A DNA stretch of 32,884 nucleotides from an uncultured Bacteroides sp. (GTDB lineage: Bacteria; Bacteroidota; Bacteroidia; Bacteroidales; Bacteroidaceae): NCBI RefSeq assembly GCF_905207245.1, contig NZ_CAJLKP010000067.1, forward strand, positions 1 to 32,884. The letters are read 5' to 3'. Below are positions 24,527 through 31,392 of the stretch, piece after piece. The notes below the pieces were generated by a model that was not told where the DNA came from, did no database searches, and was given only the letters and a program-made list of their open reading frames with translations. The stretch's first letter is position 1, and every line of letters starts with the position of its first letter. Made by a program: the position numbers and the translations under genes.

Positions 24527-24628
24527 TTCGTGTTTTTGTGGCGATTTACTTCCTGTTTTTGAGTTAATACACTTCCGTTTTTTGTTGTATTCCATTTCTT
24601 GTTTTTGTGGTGATTTGATTCTTGTTTT
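24527..24628. repeat. Five motif repeats phased at exactly 23 bp
   Basis: The + strand core TTCYTGTTTT or a close variant begins at 24527, 24550, 24573, 24596 and 24619, always 23 bp apart. Two units also share TGTGGYGATTT after the core. Phasing of about two helical turns places all sites on one DNA face, directly upstream of the promoter TTTG at 24518. This is an operator- or iteron-like array. Confidence 0.8.
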
Positions 24629-24653
24629 GCAACAGATCTATAAAGTAGACACA

Positions 24654-24895
24654 TTATTCAATCTTTTGATTATCAGCGGAATTTTTCCTATTCTGTACAA
24701 ATTTCGGTAATTCGGGTAGTTTCCTCTTAGAAAAAGTGTCTTTTCTGTCTAATTCACCTTTGTAATACCTCTTCCGATAGCCTACCGGAGTGTCATACCC
24801 AATAGCAAAACACGGGCGCTGCTTATTGTAGCATTCCATGTAGTTCTCTAAAACAGTTCTTACCTCATCGCGCGAACGACAATTGTCTATTCTGT
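24654..24895 (-). pseudogene. IS3-family transposase (OrfB) 3' remnant
   Basis: The frame reads YRIDNCRSRDEVRTVLENY, then MECYNKQRPCFAIGYDTPVG and a basic tail. This is the C-terminal end of an IS3-type OrfB transposase (the RSR-x2-V..LENYM-x-YNxQRPC pattern). The DDE catalytic domain upstream is missing. The sequence after the stop (TGTCTACTTTA on the minus strand) may be the old IS end. It abuts the AbiEi-like pseudogene where its toxin partner would be expected. Confidence 0.8.
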
Positions 24896-24905
24896 AGTCT
24901 ATCTA

Positions 24906-25901
24906 TCATTTGATATATGACAATTCATTTTCTAAAATTAATTTTGCGGTTTCTATATTTCGTCCAAAGCCACTCTGCATCAAGTCGGCATAAATCAACA
25001 AAGGGAAAACTGTTTGTTTTATATTATTGCCACTTTCGTCAGCCCAGAATTGCTGCAGCATCTCTACATTTCCTGCTTCATCAGGAATTAGCCCTAATAC
25101 AGTACTTAAATTTTGCCAACTTTCGGAAGTATAAATGGTAAAAGTCTCTGGGTTTATATGATTTGTTAATAGGGAAGCACCTGGTTCTTCTCCCCACCAC
25201 CCTTTTCCTTTCAGCGGAAGAGATTTCCAATTAGCTAACGTTTCTTTTTTGAGAAACGCATCTGCTTTTTCAGTAAACGCGGACGAAGGACATCATGATA
25301 AGCGATTATCCAACGCTCAAGCAAATCAGGCTTATTTTTCAACACCCGTTTTGTTTTTATTCTTAATATGAAATGTTCATCTTCCAACTCTGTCATGATG
25401 TTGCTTACCGAACCAATAGAAATATTGGCCAATTCCGCCAGTTCCCGATATGAAAACTGAAGGCTGTCAGGATCTGATAATAGTTGGAACAACAACTTAA
25501 TTCCAGATTCTTGAAAAGCCTTAGCCTGATTTGTTTTTTGTTTCCGTTGTACTTTTTGTCCGGAAACATAAACAAGAAAATCCTTCGTTTGTATGTAACA
25601 GTTTCCGGAGGTATCCAGATAGTTAATCCGAAGTGATTTTAAGGTTTGGACAGTATCTGCGGAAATATATTTGGCAATAAATAGGAATGAGCAGTATTCG
25701 CCTTTAAACGGCACAACAAGGTCAATCAATAACCCTTCGTTTTCCTTACGGATTTCATTTCTTGCTATTACAGAAAACGTTTGTCCGTTGATGGTCATGA
25801 TAGCATCATGCGCTTTTTTTGCTTTCCACAGTTACAGCCAATCCGGTAATCTGCTCAAGAATGGATGCTGCATCATAGTTATAATTAGTATTTTTATACA
25901 T
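24906..25901 (-). pseudogene. AbiEi-type antitoxin gene with two homopolymer frameshifts
   Basis: Three frames join into one protein of about 331 residues. The N-terminus is MYKNTNYNYDAASILEQITG from the ATG at 25899-25901. A 7-A run (25814-25820) shifts into MTINGQTFSVIARNEIRKEN, the main 187-codon frame. This carries the YLDTSGNCYIQTKDFLVYVSG pattern and a winged helix (SYRELAELANISIGSVSNIM). A 5-A run (25266-25270) then shifts into LANWKSLPLKG.. GWWGEEPGASLLTNHINPET to FPLLIYADLMQSGFGRNIET and a TGA. This is the layout of type IV TA antitoxins of the AbiEi_2 kind, which repress their own operon and counter an AbiEii nucleotidyltransferase. No toxin gene follows. Confidence 0.82.
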
Positions 25902-25916
25902 AATCAAAAACTTTTC

Positions 25917-25969
25917 TGTTCAAAATTTATCACTGTTCAGTGCCAATGAACATGGAAATATACTGAACA
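25917..25969. promoter_or_regulatory. Symmetric four-half-site operator before the AbiEi-type gene
   Basis: TGTTCA at 25917 and 25934 and TGAACA at 25947 and 25964 form a nested palindrome with spacers of 11, 7 and 11 bp. A near -7 box (TAAATTTTG, minus strand, 25921-25929) lies among the sites, 20 bp before the ATG at 25901. AbiEi proteins are known to autorepress through inverted repeats, so this is a likely operator. Confidence 0.7.
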
Positions 25970-25980
25970 TATTTGAATTA

Positions 25981-26168
25981 AGCTAACAATTTTTTCTTGT
26001 TTTTGCCCGTAAAAACAAGAATTTCATTAGCTAAACAAGGTAGTAGTTGTAAATCGTCAGTTGGCAACTGATGATTTACAGTTAAAAGGGTTGTTTGAAT
26101 TTCGTCCGCTAACAACGGACGAATTGGGAAAAAATCTGTGAGGTCAATTTCGGCAGCTATCGGCTGCC
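25981..26168. repeat. Run of four strong palindromes
   Basis: Four structures in a row: (a) AGCTAA 25981/TTAGCT 26027 enclosing TTCTTGTTTTTG 25994 and its inverse ending 26021; (b) 15-bp arms starting TGTAAATC at 26048 and ending GATTTACA at 26080, with one mismatch, around GGC; (c) TTCGTCCG 26101/CGGACGAA 26115; (d) GGCAGC/GCTGCC at 26152-26168. No gene is seen in 25970-26284. Core (a) repeats the motif of the 23-bp array at 24527. Confidence 0.75.
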
Positions 26169-26233
26169 TATTTAAAATAATCCCCTATGTGTCTGTTACT
26201 TGAAAAGAATCAGCTAATTCGTTTGCTGTCAGC

Positions 26234-26258
26234 CTAAAGTAGCACGTACTCTCCTGTT
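26234..26258 (+). repeat. Direct repeat, copy 2 (25 bp)
   Basis: CTAAAGTAGCACGTAC followed by TCTCCTGTT matches 17384-17408 at 22 of 25 bases. A shorter CTAAAGTAG also occurs at 14052-14060 before the HTH/integrase pair. Confidence 0.6.
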
Positions 26259-26284
26259 CGCTAAATTACTCTGTATATTCTAAT

Positions 26285-26946
26285 TATCATTTCCCTTCTT
26301 GGAGTGCACTGAAAAAGCTTTGGATCTACTGGACGACTGGCAACAGTCTGTCAACCTGATTGTATCAGTCGGTGAAACAGGCTTAGTTGGAGATGGAGCA
26401 ATCAATCCCATCGTTGCCGCTCTGAAAAAGAAAAACTGCCGTCTTCTGCGATGGCAACTGTACGCCGCCGATTCGGACAACTTCAACAACTTTGTACTCC
26501 AACTCGGTAATATAATCAACGCTTACGCTGATTCACAGGTAGTGGATAAACGGAAGATAATCCTTTATGCCAACCAGTTTTGCGGCATCAACTTGTTACG
26601 TGATGCAGGCAATAACTTCTTCATACTCGATTATCCCTACACCAGCCTGACACAGGGCGGGTTTCTGTTTCCAGAAAAAGAAGAAACTTTGCCTCTGGGG
26701 CTGTCGATTCTATTCTATCACAAATCCGGGCAGACAAGCGCCTGCTTTCTGAAAGTATCAACCGAGCGTTTGCCACCATCGGCAATGTTAGAGACATGTT
26801 CGATACTCTTTTTGTCAATACTTTCAGCCTATCACAGGAAACTAAGCCCGTAAAGACTTTAAAAAGATATCCCCCGGCAATTCTCCCGCTTGGTACAGGC
26901 GATCGGACAGGATTACCATATCATAGTTTACATAAATGCCTTTTAA
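26285..26946 (+). pseudogene. Frameshifted fragment of an unrecognised protein
   Basis: An open frame from about 26285 gives CTEKALDLLDDWQQSVNLIV, VAALKKKNCRLLRWQLYAAD and NQFCGINLLRDAGNNFFILD. Around 26700 the coding signal moves to another frame (SQIRADKRLLSESINRAFAT, then MFDTLFVNTFSLSQ). Near 26860 it moves again (DIPRQFSRLVQAIGQDYHII, to a TAA at 26944-26946). The first part resembles a von Willebrand A-like alpha/beta fold; a type VI secretion TssR-like origin crossed my mind but is a weak guess. The 5' end is missing. The stretch 26947-27148 holds nothing I can support. Confidence 0.55.
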
Positions 26947-27148
26947 TGGGGGCAATTCAATTTCCACTCTGTTATGTAACTCATTAATAACATCCAAACC
27001 ATTATTCTCCAACCATGTTGATATATGTGGAAAAGTCAGTATTTTAGCAAAACTACCTGATGATAATTCCTTCTGTGGTTAGCGCCAATATCATAAAGGA
27101 TGATAAGAAAAACAATATTTTAATTAGATAAATAATGTATCATAACAA

Positions 27149-27160
27149 ATGATATATCAT
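27149..27160. promoter_or_regulatory. Palindromic operator candidate of hipBA
   Basis: ATGATATATCAT is a perfect 12-bp palindrome lying just upstream of the -7 box at 27171-27178, and it recurs exactly after hipA at 28861-28872. HipB-type antitoxins repress their operon at palindromes here. Confidence 0.6.
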
Positions 27161-27170
27161 ATATTATTTA

Positions 27171-27178
27171 TATATTTG
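27171..27178 (+). promoter_or_regulatory. -7 box of hipBA
   Basis: TATATTTG matches TAnnTTTG, 20 bp before the ATG at 27198. Confidence 0.55.
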
Positions 27179-27197
27179 CAGTATAATATCATTAGTT

Positions 27198-27575
27198 ATG
27201 AAATCAAAAGGAGCTGTATATACTCAAAAGCAGAAAAAGATACTTGAGCAGTTGGGCGAAAATATTCGTCTAGCCCGCCTACGTAGAAAACTATCTTCAA
27301 AATCCGTAGCAGAACGTGCAGGTATCGCAGTCTCCACAATGAGCAATGTGGAAAAGGGAGAGCCGGGGGTAGGTATAGGCACATATTTACAAGTGTTATC
27401 CGTACTTCAACTGGCGGAAGACATTCTGTTGATCGCAGATAAAGATCCTTTGGGAAGAAGGCTTCAGGACAATATGCTGCTTGCACCCAAAAGAGCCCCT
27501 AAAAAGAAGAAAGTGAAATCACCGATAGAGCATGTGATCGATGATGGCACGTCTCCTAAACCGAAAATTAATTAG
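27198..27575 (+). CDS. hipB: HipB-like XRE-family antitoxin
   Basis: This 125-residue protein has an XRE helix-turn-helix at about 19-75 (GENIRLARLRRKLSSKSVAE, RAGIAVSTMSNVEKG). A basic, Lys-rich tail (APKRAPKKKKVKSP) follows and may contact DNA or HipA. Its stop lies 7 bp before the hipA ATG, the usual antitoxin-toxin order. HipB proteins bind operator palindromes and neutralise HipA by complexing it. Palindromes flank the operon on both sides, consistent with autoregulation. It is not a copy of the decayed hipB-like gene at 16997-17287; the sequences differ clearly. Confidence 0.85.
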   Translation: MKSKGAVYTQKQKKILEQLGENIRLARLRRKLSSKSVAERAGIAVSTMSNVEKGEPGVGIGTYLQVLSVLQLAEDILLIADKDPLGRRLQDNMLLAPKRAPKKKKVKSPIEHVIDDGTSPKPKIN

Positions 27576-27582
27576 AACGATT

Positions 27583-28857
27583 ATGGCAAATTCAAATGCA
27601 GAAACAGAAGTCTTCGTATATGCAGACTGGGAAATGTATGATTCCCCTCGCCTGATCGGCATCCTCTACTATAGTTCTGTAAGAGGAAAAGATACTTATT
27701 CTTTCGAGTACGATGCCACGTGGTTAAAAGAGGGAATTGAGATTGACCCCGAGTTACCTTTATTCTCCGGAAGGCTTTATTCCGCTTCTTCAAATAACTT
27801 TGGTGTTTTTCAAGATTCTGCACCTGACAAGTGGGGAATGAAACTTATCAAACGACGTGAAGCTTTACTGGCTAAAGCTGAAAAAAGACCCTTGAAAAGA
27901 ATCGTAGCTATTGATTTCCTTTTGGGAATATATGACCGGCATCGGATGGGTGGTCTACGGTATAAAATCGATAAAGATGGGGAGTTTGTATGCGAAGACA
28001 AATCTCTCGCTGCTCCACCGTGGACATCTTTACGCGAACTGGAACATGCAGTCGAGCAGTATGAAAAGAATGCAGATAAACTGGACGAAGAAACACTTAA
28101 ATGGATCAATCAATTGTTTGCCCCCGGTTCTTCACTCGGTGGTGCCAGACCTAAAGCCGACGTAACCGACGAAAACCAATATCCGTGGATTGCCAAGTTT
28201 CCCAGTAAAAATGATACAACCGATATTGGACTATGGGAAATGATAGTGCATGACTTAGCGATCAAAGCCGGTATCACTGTTCCACAGGCACAAGTCAAAC
28301 AGTTCAAAAGTAAATATCACACGTATCTATCCAAACGTTTTGACAGGACGGAAACAGGGAAGAGAATCCACTATTCTTCGGCTATGACTTTACTAAACCG
28401 GTCTGACGGAGACGATGCCTCCGAAGGTAGCAGTTATCTGGATATTGTTGAATTAATAAAGAGCATCAGCTTTAGGCCGATAGAAGATCTCGAAGAGCTT
28501 TTCCGCAGGGTAATGTTCTCCGTTTGCGTTTCTAATACTGACGACCATTTACGTAATCACGGTTTTCTCTATACAGAAAACGGGTGGATGCTCTCTCCTG
28601 CCTTTGATATCAACCCCAATGAAGATGGAATTGGATTAAAATTGAATATCAATGAAGACGATAATTCATTAGACATGGACCTCGTAATGCTAACGGCCGA
28701 CTATTACCTCATTTCAGAGAAACGTGCCGAGGAAATAAAGAATGAAGTACTCAATGCGGTGAAACTATGGAGAAGTGTCGCTAAAAAACATCACGCTTCT
28801 GAGTCTGAAATAGCTTTGAAAAGCTTGGCTTTTAATATTATAAATAATCATATATAA
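27583..28857 (+). CDS. hipA: HipA-like serine/threonine kinase toxin
   Basis: From the ATG at 27583 this is 424 residues, full length for HipA. The N-terminal domain (about 8-110) includes LFSGRLYSASSNNFGVFQDS and PDKWGMKLIKRRE. The activation loop, with its presumed autophosphorylated Ser, is in PGSSLGGARPKADV. The catalytic segment is SNTDDHLRNHGF, followed by the metal-binding SPAFDINPN. HipA kinases of enterics phosphorylate glutamyl-tRNA synthetase and induce growth arrest; the substrate here is not known. All motifs are intact, so this module is probably functional, unlike the remnant at 16852-17287. Confidence 0.92.
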   Translation: MANSNAETEVFVYADWEMYDSPRLIGILYYSSVRGKDTYSFEYDATWLKEGIEIDPELPLFSGRLYSASSNNFGVFQDSAPDKWGMKLIKRREALLAKAEKRPLKRIVAIDFLLGIYDRHRMGGLRYKIDKDGEFVCEDKSLAAPPWTSLRELEHAVEQYEKNADKLDEETLKWINQLFAPGSSLGGARPKADVTDENQYPWIAKFPSKNDTTDIGLWEMIVHDLAIKAGITVPQAQVKQFKSKYHTYLSKRFDRTETGKRIHYSSAMTLLNRSDGDDASEGSSYLDIVELIKSISFRPIEDLEELFRRVMFSVCVSNTDDHLRNHGFLYTENGWMLSPAFDINPNEDGIGLKLNINEDDNSLDMDLVMLTADYYLISEKRAEEIKNEVLNAVKLWRSVAKKHHASESEIALKSLAFNIINNHI

Positions 28858-28872
28858 CTAATGATATATCAT
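28854..28872. repeat. Inverted copy of the hipBA upstream sequence
   Basis: ATAACTAATGATAT (28854-28867) is the exact inverse of ATATCATTAGTTAT (27186-27199), which overlaps the hipB start. The same site completes ATGATATATCAT (28861-28872), identical to 27149-27160. Confidence 0.75.
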
Positions 28873-28982
28873 CATAATAAAGTTCATATATAATGTTATA
28901 TAATTAGTTATATTTTCACATTCACCTTCTGCAATCAATACTTAGCAATCTCACTATTCTTCCGGAGGAGGGCGAGGTAATT

Positions 28983-29190
28983 CTACCCTCCCTTGTATCC
29001 ATCATTATCCATTTCCTTCAGTTTGGTAAGCTGACTCTAGAGTTCTATTAACATCTTCAACAGCTCATCATTGACTAAGATTTCTATGTTACGCCCGTTT
29101 CCCAGACGTTCAGACATTACAATATAAGCCGTACTCCTTTGCCAAATTGACAAGAAATTGCTTTGTAAAAATTACTTTCTTTGGTTGTCC
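28983..29190 (-). pseudogene. Short decayed coding remnant
   Basis: On the minus strand one frame reads GQPKKVIFTKQFLVNLAKEY, then GLYCNV and a stop. A one-base shift gives MSERLGNGRNIEILVNDELL to IEL, a TAG, then SQLTKLKEMDNDGYKGG. The pieces fit one small alpha/beta or helical protein broken by a frameshift and a nonsense codon. I do not recognise the family. The rest of the 28873-29221 gap shows nothing further. Confidence 0.45.
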
Positions 29191-29221
29191 TATTTTTTAA
29201 TGTTCCATATTTCCATTCTTT

Positions 29222-29989
29222 TTAAATCGATAAAAACTTTTCCGGATCAAAACCATTAATTATATGTTCATTCTCAAATACATACCCCATTTGATTACAT
29301 ATTACCTTTGTCCTACAGATCTCAGTATCAATATTTGTATGCGAGTGTCCATAAATCCACGCATCTATCTGATTATCTGCTATCAACCCTTCATATTCGG
29401 TTGCAAATGCACTATTCAGGACAGAACCTTTATGCTCTGGGGCAACAACCTGAAAAGTAGGCAGATGATGAGTCACAACCACAATATGTTTTGCAGTGCT
29501 TTCAGCAAGGTTCTTTTTGATATAACCTAAACAGAAGTCATGCATCTGATTATACTCCTCTGTTTGGAGTAACTTCCTCTTATACATAGTTTGGCGGAAA
29601 TCATTAAGCCCTTTCCAAACGAAATATTCATCAGCCATAGTAATATGCGACCAAAAGGTACTCATTATGAAATCCGTATCATCTATCCTAAGCACTTGAT
29701 TTTGGTAATAGCCTACATTTTGTTTGAACATCCATTTCCATTGCAATCCCCGTTCCATCACATCACAATAATTATAATACTCGTGGTTCCCGGGAACAAT
29801 GAGAACCTGTCGGTAATTCTCAGATGCCCATTTCCAGAAATTACCCAATGGGGCTATCTTGTCCTTTAAATAGAAAATGTCACCAGCCAGTACGAGTATA
29901 TCACCCATTACCGGAAATTCGTGATGTTTAATGTATCTGCTGTTTTCCCAGAACTCCAGATGCAGGTCGCTCATATATTGTATTTTCAT
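29222..29989 (-). CDS. Calcineurin-like metallophosphoesterase
   Basis: From the ATG at 29989 this is 255 residues; a GTG two codons earlier overlaps the upstream stop. All five metal-binding blocks are visible: D8-x-H10 (SDLHLEF), GD37 (LVLAGDI), GNHE (67-70), THH (VVVTHHLP) and GHSHT (about 210). It is cytoplasmic, without a signal peptide. It hydrolyses a phosphoester with two metal ions; the substrate (nucleic acid, nucleotide or protein) cannot be told. A second phosphoesterase gene ends 5 bp upstream on the same strand, so the two form an operon. Confidence 0.88.
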   Translation of the reverse strand: MKIQYMSDLHLEFWENSRYIKHHEFPVMGDILVLAGDIFYLKDKIAPLGNFWKWASENYRQVLIVPGNHEYYNYCDVMERGLQWKWMFKQNVGYYQNQVLRIDDTDFIMSTFWSHITMADEYFVWKGLNDFRQTMYKRKLLQTEEYNQMHDFCLGYIKKNLAESTAKHIVVVTHHLPTFQVVAPEHKGSVLNSAFATEYEGLIADNQIDAWIYGHSHTNIDTEICRTKVICNQMGYVFENEHIINGFDPEKFLSI

Positions 29990-29994
29990 TTCCA

Positions 29995-30576
29995 CTACTT
30001 TTTATTTGTTAATTCTATCTGTCTGTTTATAATTCCTTTTACCTGCTCGTAAGAAACTGGTGTGAAGTCATTGTTATCCACACCCACGTCATACTGAGTC
30101 GGAAAGAGCATATTCAGCCGGGATGCATCCTTTCCTGTATTATTTTTACTCGTATGCACATGCCCAAACAGTTGCCAGGTACCATCATAAGAACCTCCAT
30201 AGCAGAGAAGCGGACAATGATTCAGGTAAATTGTCTGTTTATTAACCTCTATGTACATTTGCATTGCAACTAATTCGAACCGATTAATATACCCTTGCCT
30301 GATATTTTTCATATCGTGGTTTCCGAGAATAAAGTAAATTTTGCCGTTCAGCCTATCAAGAATACTAGTCCATTCACGAGATCCCCCTAGGCAAAAGTCA
30401 CCCAAGTGAAATACAATATCATCCTGAGAGACAACACGGTTCCAATTTGTAATCAGCATCTCATTCATGTCTTCTACATTCTTGAATGGCCTGTTGCAAA
30501 AACCAATGATATTCGTGTGATAAAAGTGTGTATCTGATGTAAAATACACCTTATTTCCGTCAAATTTATAATCCAT
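29995..30576 (-). CDS. Calcineurin-like metallophosphoesterase (COG4186-like)
   Basis: Taking the ATG at 30576, the protein has 193 residues; an ATG at 30597 would add seven. The metal-binding motifs are D15-x-H17 (FTSDTHFYH), GD (FHLGDFCLGG), GNHD (FILGNHDMKN), the His of LNHCPLL and GHVH (LFGHVHTS). The short length and NIIGFCNRPF segment resemble the COG4186 type of small phosphoesterases. It differs strongly from the downstream enzyme, so they are not a simple duplication. Their adjacency suggests a shared pathway. The substrate is unknown. Confidence 0.86.
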   Translation of the reverse strand: MDYKFDGNKVYFTSDTHFYHTNIIGFCNRPFKNVEDMNEMLITNWNRVVSQDDIVFHLGDFCLGGSREWTSILDRLNGKIYFILGNHDMKNIRQGYINRFELVAMQMYIEVNKQTIYLNHCPLLCYGGSYDGTWQLFGHVHTSKNNTGKDASRLNMLFPTQYDVGVDNNDFTPVSYEQVKGIINRQIELTNKK

Positions 30577-30697
30577 TTTGTTCTTTTTTGTGCACATTAC
30601 TGTGCGGTTAATAAATTGGTTGTTCTTGTGCTCATTGGACGGAATAACGGGAAAAGATTTGCACGAAGCAAATGATCACCAATGGGCATAAAACAAA

Positions 30698-30776
30698 ATA
30701 GTTGGAAAGTTTGGTAAGAACCCTCCAACTATTCTATTGTTTATTCTATAATTAAGATACAAGCGGCTATTGTATC
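30698..30776. terminator. Two terminator-like hairpins
   Basis: ATAGTTGGA (30698) pairs with TCCAACTAT (30724-30732). GATACAA (30756) pairs with TTGTATC (30770-30776) and covers the stop codon of the small minus-strand ORF. Both lie between that ORF and the phosphoesterase genes. The stretch 30598-30697 is otherwise empty. Confidence 0.55.
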
Positions 30777-30922
30777 CTTTTTAGTATATGCGTTCGTTGG
30801 AAAGTATTTACGATATTGTCAGGTGTTTCAATGCTCCAATTATGAACATATAACAATACTTCAAAGCATTTATTGCCTCGAATTGCCGTTTGGGATAATA
30901 TGTTCACTCTGTTTCGCTGCAT
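30767..30922 (-). CDS. Small 51-residue protein of unknown function
   Basis: The ATG at 30920-30922 opens MQRNRVNILSQTAIRGNKCF and ends THILKRIQ. The ORF could extend upstream in frame by 18 residues, but the promoter lies there, so the shorter form is taken. It has a basic N-terminus and no membrane segment. A TTTG-N21-TACTTTTG promoter sits just upstream and a hairpin covers its stop. No homologue is recognised; it could also be a structured RNA. Confidence 0.45.
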   Translation of the reverse strand: MQRNRVNILSQTAIRGNKCFEVLLYVHNWSIETPDNIVNTFQRTHILKRIQ

Positions 30923-30944
30923 TCTATTATTTACAAAAGTGGTG

Positions 30945-30977
30945 CAAAAGTACAAAATTCTTCCGCAATACTCCAAA
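30945..30977 (-). promoter_or_regulatory. Promoter of the small ORF
   Basis: On the minus strand, TTTG (30974-30977) and TACTTTTG (30945-30952) are 21 bp apart, a good Bacteroides -33/-7 match. Confidence 0.65.
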
Positions 30978-31064
30978 TTTTTTCCAGTGAATCTTGTAAA
31001 TATCCCTAGTAGGAATCACTTGAAGTTTTAGAGAAGGCTTCTGCTTGAAAATTTCTCAAATACA

Positions 31065-31264
31065 TCATAACAATAGTATAAAATACTGTCCAAATGTATT
31101 CAATGATTGTTCATTTGAAGTAATCCCTAGCTCTATGTACAAATATTGTATTGTACACCAAGCTTGATAAAGGCCATGAGTATCTAATCTATGTTCCTTT
31201 AGGTTCTGGATAGGAGGCGGTTTATTTATCTCCTTTTTGAACTCAAAGACAGTAACATACCATT
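31065..31264 (-). pseudogene. Possible coding remnant without start
   Basis: A minus-strand frame, open between stops, reads WYVTVFEFKKEINKPPPIQN, then LKEHRLDTHGLYQAWCTIQY and TSNEQSLNTFGQYFILLL. It has coding-like composition but no ATG at its head and no recognised family. It lies in the otherwise gene-free stretch 30978-31392, so it is probably a fragment of a lost gene; chance is possible. Confidence 0.3.
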
Positions 31265-31392
31265 TTTATAAGTTTACAGTCCTTAAAGACTACCCAATTT
31301 TCCCTTAGGCCTTCCACTATATAGGCTTTCTACGCACAAACAGAAGATCCGTCATTTAAAACATGATGTTATATGTTGTCTGGAAAAGTCAA

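Noticed and set aside
24527..24628. CRISPR array
   Set aside because: Only five units, about 10 conserved bases each, 23-bp period, no distinct spacers and no cas genes.
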